A DNA stretch of 64,000 nt from CBDEFX01 sp965237635 (GTDB lineage: Bacteria > Chloroflexota > Dehalococcoidia > Lucifugimonadales > CAUZJF01): NCBI GenBank assembly GCA_965237635.1, contig CBDEFX010000002.1:434001-498000 (forward strand), in the 5' to 3' direction. The position numbers were made by a program, and so were the translations under genes. The notes under the pieces were generated by a model. That model did not search any database. It worked only from the letters and a program-made list of their open reading frames with translations, and was not told the origin of the DNA. Below are positions 26,748-34,045 of this stretch, piece by piece (position 1 is the first letter of the stretch; each line of letters starts with the position of its first letter).

Positions 26748-28124
26748 CAGCCACCAGTAGAGTCCCAGGAAGTGGTGTAAGAGGGAGAGGGTCTGGAGAA
26801 AGAGAGACCACCGCGTCATCCTTGAAGAAAGCTCGAGAAAGGAGGACAACAGTGGTCAAGGAAAGGATGGACCTGCTGGAGCTATTGCGCAGGGGGGGAA
26901 TGGACGGTGACGTGGACTTCCTACGGGAGGCACTGAGAGTGCTGGTAGAGGGGATCATGGATGCGGAGGTGTCATCGAGGATCGGTGCTGAGTATGGAGA
27001 ACGCAGCCCTGAGCGGGTGACCCAGCGCAACGGGTATCGGTCCCGGGCGTGGGATACCCGGGTGGGGACTATGGAGCTGCACATCCCGAAGCTTCGAGAG
27101 GGGAGCTACTTCCCGAGCCTGCTGGAGCCACGGCGTCGCAGCGAGCGAGCTCTGCTGGCGGTCATTCAGCAGGCCTACGTGGAAGGGGTATCCACAAGGC
27201 GGGTGGATGACCTGGTCAAGGCCCTGGGGTGTGAGGGTATCTCCAAGAGCCAGGTGTCGCGTATCTGTCAGGAGCTGGACGTGGTGGTGGATGGCTTCCT
27301 GGGCCGTCCGCTGGACGGTGGACCCTACCCTTACCTGTGGCTGGACGCACTGACCCAGAAGGTCAGGGAGGACGGCAGGATCGTCAACGTCAGCGTGGTG
27401 GTGGCGACGGCCGTCAATGGCGAGGGCAAGCGGGAGATCATTGGGATGGACGTGGGTACCAGTGAAGACGGCGCCTTCTGGCTGGCCTTCCTACGCTCGC
27501 TGTCCGCCAGGGGCCTCAGCGGGGTGGAGCTGGTGGTATCGGACGCTCATCAGGGACTCCGCGGCGCCATCGCCGCAGTCTTCGGCGGAGCCAGCTGGCA
27601 ACGGTGCCGCACCCACTTCATGACCAACCTGCTCACTCGGGTACCCAGAAGAGTCCAACCATGGATGGCCACCATGGTCCGCACCATCTACCAGCAACCC
27701 TCCCCCGATGAGGTACACGCCCAACTCGATAGGGTGACCGATCAACTCGGAGACCGGTTCCCTCAGGTGGCCTCTCTACTGGACGAGGCTGGACCCGATA
27801 TCCTGGCCTTCTCCAGCTTCCCTGTCGCCCACTGGAAGAAGATCTGGTCCAACAACCCCCTGGAGCGTCTCAACAAGGAGATCAGGCGTCGCACCGATGT
27901 CGTGGGCATCTTCCCTAACCGACCAGCCGTGCGTCGCCTGGTTGGCCCCGTCCTCGCTGAACAGCACGACGAATGGGCCGTTGGCCGTCGATACATCACA
28001 CCTGTCGTGCTGACCCTAAACGAAGCTCTTCCGGAGGCCGATCTCGCGGAGGCGACAGCCGCCTAAACAACATCAACAGGATGACGCACTCTTCCACCAC
28101 TTGACGGGACGTGACCCAGCCACC
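26748..28124 (+). mobile_element. Intact IS256-family element with 8-bp target duplication (element 26756-28116)
   Basis: CAGCCACC occurs at 26748-26755 and again at 28117-28124, bracketing a 1361-bp element. The terminal 22 bases of the two ends match at 15 positions (inner part AAGTGGTG). An 8-bp duplication is typical for IS256. It inserted at the 3' end of the resolvase remnant, whose stop codon overlaps the duplication. Confidence 0.85.
26852..28066 (+). CDS. IS256-family transposase
   Basis: 404 residues from the GTG at 26852, preceded by AAAGGAGGACAACA. Mutator-type DDE enzyme: first Asp in YLWLDALTQKVRE, second in ELVVSDAHQGLRG, Glu in NPLERLNKEIRRRT; the C/H signature region is WQRCRTHFM. 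It is 98% or more identical by eye to the copy at 45315-46529, with a few changes clustered near the C-terminus. Confidence 0.95.
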   Translation: MVKERMDLLELLRRGGMDGDVDFLREALRVLVEGIMDAEVSSRIGAEYGERSPERVTQRNGYRSRAWDTRVGTMELHIPKLREGSYFPSLLEPRRRSERALLAVIQQAYVEGVSTRRVDDLVKALGCEGISKSQVSRICQELDVVVDGFLGRPLDGGPYPYLWLDALTQKVREDGRIVNVSVVVATAVNGEGKREIIGMDVGTSEDGAFWLAFLRSLSARGLSGVELVVSDAHQGLRGAIAAVFGGASWQRCRTHFMTNLLTRVPRRVQPWMATMVRTIYQQPSPDEVHAQLDRVTDQLGDRFPQVASLLDEAGPDILAFSSFPVAHWKKIWSNNPLERLNKEIRRRTDVVGIFPNRPAVRRLVGPVLAEQHDEWAVGRRYITPVVLTLNEALPEADLAEATAA

Positions 28125-28450
28125 TAGCCAGCCGACTCTTGTGCGTCGATCAGGCGTTTGAGCGTTGCATAGCCGATACCCAGTTCAAACGCCGCCTTAC
28201 GTCTCGATAGTTCTCCCGAGCTTAGGCGCTCCAAAATAGCTCCAAAACGACGATCGAAGCCTCGCCGGTCCGTTACCCTGGGACGCCCTATCCGCTTGCC
28301 CTGTCGGCGAGCCCTGTCCATCCCCGCCTTCACACGCTCGCGGATCAGCTCCAACTCGAACTCTGCCAGCGAGCCCAGGATGTTCAACATCAGCCGGCCT
28401 ACGGCCGTAATGGTCTCGAAGTTCTCCCTCATGCCCTGGAAGCCTACGCC
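28124..28450 (-). pseudogene. Small serine recombinase (resolvase/invertase) C-terminal remnant
   Basis: GFQGMRENFETITAVGRLML followed by NILGSLAEFELELIRERVKA and GMDRARRQGKRIGRP is the second half of a resolvase catalytic domain and the E-helix, then an HTH (FELGIGYATLKRLI). The N-terminal third with the catalytic Ser is absent. Confidence 0.8.
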
Positions 28451-28659
28451 TACCAAGAACCCGGGCGACCCGCAGGCCGTGTCCGCACGTACTAGAGGCG
28501 GCTCCAGCGCAAACCGGACGGGGACGCGGACGACCCCACCTACAATCTTCACCAAGCCGCGCATCGGCTACTGGATGCCGAAGGGGAAGACGGTGAAAGA
28601 AGAAACTGCATGTCCGAAGAGAGGCATACGTCAGAAGATATTGAAGACGGAGGAACTGA

Positions 28660-29445
28660 GTGAAACTGGTGCGAGGTTGGGAAAGCCGATATGCGCCGGA
28701 CGTTACAGGCGGATTAAGGCTGAGCAAGGCAGGGCTTTACAGAGCGATTGGAGAAGAAGAAGGACTAGGAGATCGAAGGGAAGGCGAGGTCCGCATAGGC
28801 CTGCAGGGAAACATGACGGTGAGTTGGGAGGAGAGCGGGGCTTCACCACTTCTTTTTTCGAAGGAAATGGAAGAACAATCGAACGCCGACATGGCGGTAG
28901 CGATTCGGGACTTCCTGGCCAAAGAGCTGGACGATCCAGAGGTAGAACTTGAGAATCAGGGACCTTGCAAATGGAAGATATGGCAAAACCTCACAATGGA
29001 AGATTCCGTACTCGGTAGCCCTTTCCTTTTCTGTTTATCGAGGGAGCCTGCAACGAGAAGCGACTGGGAAAGACTGCGAGCTGCGCTGCCGGAGAGATAC
29101 GACACCTGGACCGTAACGGAAGACGTGGCCAGTCTGAACTTTGAGATCGAGTGCGGCATCAAGCGATGGATGGGGCTGAACGAGATAACGGAGCACAGGC
29201 TTGAGCAGAAGAGAGGTTGGGTGGCATACTCATACGATACAGCCCCGCCAAGCGACGAGATAGGCGAAATAGCGCAAATCACGAGATGGTTCCGGAAGGG
29301 AAGGAAATACAAAGACCAGGAAGAGTACAGACTCGCATGGAACCTGCAGAGTCCACAATGGGAGAGCCTTCCCGACGCACTAGAAATCGAGCTAACAAGG
29401 ACCGGGCTGGGTCTATTCAAACCATGGGAGCCACCCAAGCACTAG
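28660..29445 (+). CDS. Hypothetical protein, unrecognised
   Basis: 261 residues from a GTG at 28660, six bases after GGAGGA, so expression is plausible. The protein is soluble, Trp- and Glu-rich (WKIWQNLTMED, DTWTVTEDVASLNFEIECGI, KRWMGLNEITEH), without obvious membrane segments or motifs I know. Base composition is a little lower in GC than its neighbours, suggesting acquisition. It sits between transposon debris and the DUF499 operon on the opposite strand. It could be a defence or anti-defence cargo gene, which is a guess from position only. Confidence 0.55.
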   Translation: MKLVRGWESRYAPDVTGGLRLSKAGLYRAIGEEEGLGDRREGEVRIGLQGNMTVSWEESGASPLLFSKEMEEQSNADMAVAIRDFLAKELDDPEVELENQGPCKWKIWQNLTMEDSVLGSPFLFCLSREPATRSDWERLRAALPERYDTWTVTEDVASLNFEIECGIKRWMGLNEITEHRLEQKRGWVAYSYDTAPPSDEIGEIAQITRWFRKGRKYKDQEEYRLAWNLQSPQWESLPDALEIELTRTGLGLFKPWEPPKH

Positions 29446-29497
29446 AAGGCTTCAGTGTCCAAGTCCGGCTGTTGTCATCGGCGACCCTTGCCCTCAC

Positions 29498-29881
29498 AGA
29501 GCCCCCAGCCACACCTCGAAGATAGTTCTGTCTACCGTCAAAATAGGCCCACCAGACTTGACAAAATCAAGAACTTCCATTCTTTGGAATCAATAGACAC
29601 GGAAAACTCAGATACTCGTGGGCGGTCGGGTTGGGGCCATTCAAGCCGGGGCGGGGCTCTTAGACAATCGCGTGCCCTACAACAGCCTGCCGGAGAGGGT
29701 GGAGCCGTTGGGACGGGCGTGGCGCGCAACCTAGGCATCGACCCCCGGCTGGGCCATCCGAAGCTGAGCCAGACGAGCCGGGATAGATGAGTCGTCTCTC
29801 TTATGACTGGTTCGGTCCCTGTCAACTGGGCCTAAGTTGACGGTAGGCAGAACCATCTTCGAGATGCGGCTGGCTCTGTAG
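29498..29881. repeat. MITE-like element with about 55-bp terminal inverted repeats
   Basis: The left end (CACAGAGCC...CTCGAAGATAGTTCTGTC..) and right end (GACGGTAGGCAGAACCATCT...CTCTGTAG) are imperfect inverted repeats about 55 bp long enclosing about 270 bp without a gene. A third, solitary end is at 23131-23184. This is the only content of the gap between 29446 and 29934. Confidence 0.6.
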
Positions 29882-29934
29882 CGGATAACTGGGCTACCGG
29901 TGGGTAGACTTGATTTGATTGCTGGCGAAGCGTG

Positions 29935-32900
29935 CTACTCGGTCTCGAAGCCGCTGTCGTCGAACTCCAGGGTGCGGCTGTTCTCGGTGACTATCCGCAC
30001 GACCTGTTCCGGCGCGCCGTCTGGTATGTTGGCTTTGATTTCGAGGGTCAGCTTCACGTCCGCCCCAAGCAGTCCCGCAAGATGAGCAATCACTTCATCA
30101 GCAACTTGACTCGCGTCTCTCCCGACGCGGGTGGGGTCCAATTTCACCGACCCATGGTAACGTCTGGCCGAAGGTCGTGGAGGAGGCGCAGGTGGGTTCG
30201 GGGCCGGGGTCTCTCGCACCTCTCCGCCACTTGATGGCTCTTGGACGTAAGTAGTCCCACCCCCTTCAGTGGGAGTGGCCGGAGGCGCTGTCTCCGAATC
30301 CATCTGCCTTCGGGCGACCTGGGGATGAACCACGAGGCCAGGGTCGTTATCGGCGAGTGCGCCTCGGGGTCCAGACTGGAGACCCCGGTATCTTCCCGCG
30401 CTATCGTCATAACCATCGGCGTATGCGAAGGAGTCCTGCTCCCACGTCATCAATGCCAGGCCGTTACGTATCGCCTCTAGCAAGACCGATGGGTCCTTGA
30501 GTCTGGGCAGGTAGGAATATCGGGCGAAGTCGTCTACCAACTGCCGCACCGCAACATGTTCTCCCCGCCACAGCGGAATCCGATCCAACTCCATTCGCAG
30601 GCGGGTACCCGCGAAGGTCGTCACCAGCAACTCATCGTTGCGCATCCTCCTACTAGCCCGCTCGGCAAGAGGCCCCTGCCCGGCCAATCTAATGGCTTGC
30701 CATTCAACGTCGGCCTGGGGGGTAGTCTGCACAGGGACCAGCAACCACTGATAGGTCTCTCCAATCCGGGCAGCGACGGCGCCTTCGGCGGCAGTCCGCT
30801 GGGACTCCGCCTGTCGTACCTGATGCGGCGGAAGGTCGAGAGGCTCCTTGTCGTCAAGGATCGACTGCCAAGCTAGGTAGCGCCTTACTCCGTCCTCTAG
30901 GTCCTGGAGGCGCGTATCATCCGCTGCCAGGAAGACTAGGGTGTTCCTGAACAGGCGCGGCGTGTTCCCTCGAGACTCCAGCATGGCTTTGGCGGCGGTA
31001 ATGGCGCGGCTACCCGACCCTCCCTCCCGCGCGTGCGGGTAGGTCGGACCGAGCACCACCAGGCTCGCATCCTGGTCGTCTTGCACGTCGTGGGATGACG
31101 GGGGAAGGATGTGGACCTTGTTGAAATCGCCTCGAACACTCAGGTCTGCTCGGAGCCGCCGTTCGATCTCCTGGTCCACCTTGTCGCGGTTTCGCCGGTA
31201 TTCTTCGGCCCGGCTCTCGGCGAGGGTGGCCACTGTAGGCTGGGTCGAGTACCAATAGCGAGTACCATCCTGGTACAGGTAGGTAGCGGCACTTCCGAGA
31301 CGCCGCATCGCGTCACCGAATACAGCGGCTGGTTCTCCTGGAATGACGCATCCAAGCTTGATACGCCGGTCTTCGATTCCCTGGTTCGCCGCCCCCGGGA
31401 TGGGGGCGGAGCCCAGGTAGATAGAGCGAGCCACCCGGCGACAGGCGCCGTACTTGCCAAGGTTGGGCACCTCGCCGTCCAGTCTCAAGGGAAGAGAGTT
31501 CGCGCCGTCTATATCACGCTCTATGACGGGGAGCCAGTTGTCTGGAAGGTATCGCGTGAGCTCGAATTGCACGCGTGGGTCGTCCAGGGGCACGTTGGCC
31601 GGCAGAATCAGGGGATTGCGGTCGCCCTTCTCCCAGAGGCTGTGGATCACCGCCGCCATGAGGCGCAAGACGCCGCGAGTACGCTGGAAGCTCTGTAGGG
31701 TTGACCAATCGCTATAGAGCCGCTCAAAGACCTCCGGGTGAATGGGGTACGCTGCCCTGACGCGCTTCTCGTAGTCCGCTTCGACACACTCTGGAGGGAA
31801 CTCCTGGTGGCTTGTGCGGTAAAGGTCGCAAAAAGCGCGGGCCACGTTGTCACGGGTGGCGAAATTAGCTGGGTCGACGATGGGCTGGAACAAGCGGCGG
31901 CGAACGATCTCGAAGCTCTCCTCCGCACTGGCTGGACGCCAGGGGGAATCGACACGTCCGATGACGTTTCGTAGACGACTAAGCGCGGCCCGACCTCTCA
32001 GTCCGCCCACCTCCACGTCGTCGGCCTCCGCATGGGACGAATCCATAGAGTCGGAGGCCGGAAGGCTGATGACCAGCAGGCAGTTCTTAGCGAGCTTCGC
32101 CGATTCCGACAATGCCTGCGCGAAGGTAAACTGGGTCTCAAAGCTACCAGCCGGAAGGTCGCCCTCGTCGTGGAGCTGCCTGGCGTAGGCCACCCATTCG
32201 TCGATCAAGATGAGGGACGGGCCATACTCGTTCAGAAGCTCGCGCAGGGCGTCGCCTGGATTAGTGGCGCGTTCGTCGTCAGCACGCACCCGTTCGTAGG
32301 CCCGACGGGCTTCAGCCTGGCCCCCTGCCGTCTGCCCGAGCTGCCAGGCAAGCTCTCCCCACAACGTTCGTACTTCCGTGCCATCCGTCTTTGACACTGG
32401 GTTGCCCGGCGATATTCGGTTGCCGACCAGGACCACCCGGTTCACTGAAGGGAGCGCTGCTACGCCAGTTTCCTGCATCACCGCATCCATGCCGGACAGT
32501 CCGCCTACCGGCGCGCCGGAGAAGAGATGGTAAAGGACCAGCATCGAGTGGGTCTTGCCGCCGCCGAAGTTTGTCTGAAGCTGTATCACAGGGTTGCCGC
32601 CCATGCCTGCAAGCCGCTGCACCGCGCCGCCCAATAGCTGTTTCAGACTGTCCGTTAGGTAGGTACGGCGAAAGAACTCCGAGGGGTCAAGGTACTCGGG
32701 TGATCCCTCTCCAAGGTGCACCTGCCAAAGGTCTGCCGCAAACTCCGCCTGCTGGTACCGGCCGCTGGCTACGTCTTGATGCGGACTGACCACCTCACGC
32801 CACGGGACGAGACCTCCAGTCGCTTGGTTTTCAATGGCTGTTCCCGCGGTCCTGCGCCTCTGCGTGCGCGCCTGCTCGTCAAAGCGCACGCGCAGCAGTT

Positions 32901-33306
32901 CTATCTTCATGTTCTCGATCTCACCGGCCTCCGGCGAGGAGACCGCCGTCAGGAGCCGGTGAGTCGAATCAAGAGCCCGGTAAGCATCGTCGCTGGAAAA
33001 AGACTCTTGGTGCGCCCAGCGATTGCGGATATCCCGCAACTCGCTCACAAGGCTCCGCTCGGCATGTCCTAGCGTGTCTCGATAGACCTCGTTCCAAAAC
33101 TCCCACATGACCCACAGGAGGGCCGCGGCGTCCATGTTGGAGAAGTGGCCATTCGCATCTTGGACAGACCCTCCTAGGACTTGCTGCAACACTTGGTCGG
33201 ACCGTCCCTTATGGTGGCTGATGAACTCCCGCGAGACGAACGGCGCAAGCCCGGACTTGAGTGTGTCCATCGCACTACCTACTCTGTCTCTATTGGTTAT
33301 TGCCAT
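29935..33306 (-). CDS. DUF499-family ATPase with N-terminal Swt1-like HEPN domain (predicted anti-phage)
   Basis: 1123 residues. Residues 1-125 form a Swt1-type HEPN domain with the Rx4H motif in RDIRNRWAHQ near residue 92. The AAA-type core follows: Walker A QTNFGGGKTHS near residue 243 and Walker B SLILIDEWVAYA near residue 365. The Pro-rich linker and C-terminal domain (RRYHGSVKLDPTRVGRDASQ...EVIAHL) are typical of DUF499 proteins. DUF499 is repeatedly found with DUF1156 methylases and SNF2/HerA helicases in defence islands. It is the last gene of the operon, 18 bp after the HEPN gene. Exact activity is not known. Confidence 0.87.
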   Translation of the reverse strand: MAITNRDRVGSAMDTLKSGLAPFVSREFISHHKGRSDQVLQQVLGGSVQDANGHFSNMDAAALLWVMWEFWNEVYRDTLGHAERSLVSELRDIRNRWAHQESFSSDDAYRALDSTHRLLTAVSSPEAGEIENMKIELLRVRFDEQARTQRRRTAGTAIENQATGGLVPWREVVSPHQDVASGRYQQAEFAADLWQVHLGEGSPEYLDPSEFFRRTYLTDSLKQLLGGAVQRLAGMGGNPVIQLQTNFGGGKTHSMLVLYHLFSGAPVGGLSGMDAVMQETGVAALPSVNRVVLVGNRISPGNPVSKTDGTEVRTLWGELAWQLGQTAGGQAEARRAYERVRADDERATNPGDALRELLNEYGPSLILIDEWVAYARQLHDEGDLPAGSFETQFTFAQALSESAKLAKNCLLVISLPASDSMDSSHAEADDVEVGGLRGRAALSRLRNVIGRVDSPWRPASAEESFEIVRRRLFQPIVDPANFATRDNVARAFCDLYRTSHQEFPPECVEADYEKRVRAAYPIHPEVFERLYSDWSTLQSFQRTRGVLRLMAAVIHSLWEKGDRNPLILPANVPLDDPRVQFELTRYLPDNWLPVIERDIDGANSLPLRLDGEVPNLGKYGACRRVARSIYLGSAPIPGAANQGIEDRRIKLGCVIPGEPAAVFGDAMRRLGSAATYLYQDGTRYWYSTQPTVATLAESRAEEYRRNRDKVDQEIERRLRADLSVRGDFNKVHILPPSSHDVQDDQDASLVVLGPTYPHAREGGSGSRAITAAKAMLESRGNTPRLFRNTLVFLAADDTRLQDLEDGVRRYLAWQSILDDKEPLDLPPHQVRQAESQRTAAEGAVAARIGETYQWLLVPVQTTPQADVEWQAIRLAGQGPLAERASRRMRNDELLVTTFAGTRLRMELDRIPLWRGEHVAVRQLVDDFARYSYLPRLKDPSVLLEAIRNGLALMTWEQDSFAYADGYDDSAGRYRGLQSGPRGALADNDPGLVVHPQVARRQMDSETAPPATPTEGGGTTYVQEPSSGGEVRETPAPNPPAPPPRPSARRYHGSVKLDPTRVGRDASQVADEVIAHLAGLLGADVKLTLEIKANIPDGAPEQVVRIVTENSRTLEFDDSGFETE

Positions 33307-33324
33307 GCGTTCCTCTCTAAGATG

Positions 33325-33741
33325 CTACTCTGCGAGTGGGCCGCGACGCCTAAACTCTGCCGCGACGGAGTCATGGACCGAGCGGGCTTGGGATACCGCC
33401 CGTGTCGCGTCTGCATCGGTGTGTTCCGGCCAATCGCCGGGGTACCTCGTTTCCACTGCCCACTCCGTCAACTCGGCTAAGTCAGGGTGCGTATCTCGTA
33501 CAGACCAACTGCATGGCAGGAGATTGCGAAGGGCGTCTAAGTCGTGAGTGAAGGGGAATTCGACCTCTTCCAGCACCAAGGCTGCCTTTAGCGCCTTCTC
33601 TGCCGCTTGTTGAGAGAGCCAGCAGGCGTGACGCGGAGCGGTCGGAATACCCGTCATGAGTCGCGACGCGACATTAAGGTCCTCTTCAGAGAACCGCAGC
33701 CAGCGAAGCGCCTCGTGTACCACGGGATCAGGGCCGTTCAT
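33325..33741 (-). CDS. HEPN-domain protein (partner of MNT nucleotidyltransferase)
   Basis: 138 residues from the ATG at 33741 (MNGPDPVVHEALRWLRFSEE). The four-helix HEPN pattern is clear: DLNVASRLM, ACWLSQQAAEKALKAALVLE, FTHDLDALRNLL and the ETRYPGDWPEH segment. In HEPN/MNT toxin-antitoxin pairs the HEPN protein is an RNase toxin and MNT inactivates it. The Arg-to-His spacing here (Rx7H) is longer than the classic Rx4-6H, so catalysis is not certain. It overlaps the MNT gene by 14 bases. Confidence 0.88.
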   Translation of the reverse strand: MNGPDPVVHEALRWLRFSEEDLNVASRLMTGIPTAPRHACWLSQQAAEKALKAALVLEEVEFPFTHDLDALRNLLPCSWSVRDTHPDLAELTEWAVETRYPGDWPEHTDADATRAVSQARSVHDSVAAEFRRRGPLAE

Positions 33742-34045
33742 ATACGACCGTCCCTTCACGCAGCGCGGCATGGAGTACGGTTCCCACCATGTGGCCTCGA
33801 CTCGCAATCTCATCAGGCGTGGCTACAATAATGTCCTTGCTGACCGGAAGGTCGCCCAGCGACCGCCGTATCTCGACCGCAGCTCGGCGCTTGTCTGGCA
33901 CGTTGCCCATCACGACAAGCAGGTCCACGTCGCTCCACTCGTTGGCATCACCCCGTGCCTGGGAGCCGAAGAGCACGACGCGAGACGGCTGGAACCGTCC
34001 GACGATGCGGTCCACCATGGTTGAGATGATCGTTTCAGCGGTCAT
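33728..34045 (-). CDS. MNT-type nucleotidyltransferase (antitoxin-like)
   Basis: 105 residues from the ATG at 34045 (MTAETIISTMVDRIVGRFQP). The catalytic signature GSQARGDANEWSDVDLLVVM is complete (GSxxxG and DxD). MNT antitoxins AMPylate HEPN toxins. The start lies inside the last codons of the DUF1156 gene (11-base overlap) and the end overlaps the HEPN start, so translation of the three is coupled. Confidence 0.9.
   Translation of the reverse strand: MTAETIISTMVDRIVGRFQPSRVVLFGSQARGDANEWSDVDLLVVMGNVPDKRRAAVEIRRSLGDLPVSKDIIVATPDEIASRGHMVGTVLHAALREGTVVYERP

Noticed and set aside
24935..29445. Prophage
   Set aside because: Apart from the serine recombinase there are no capsid, portal, terminase or tail genes.
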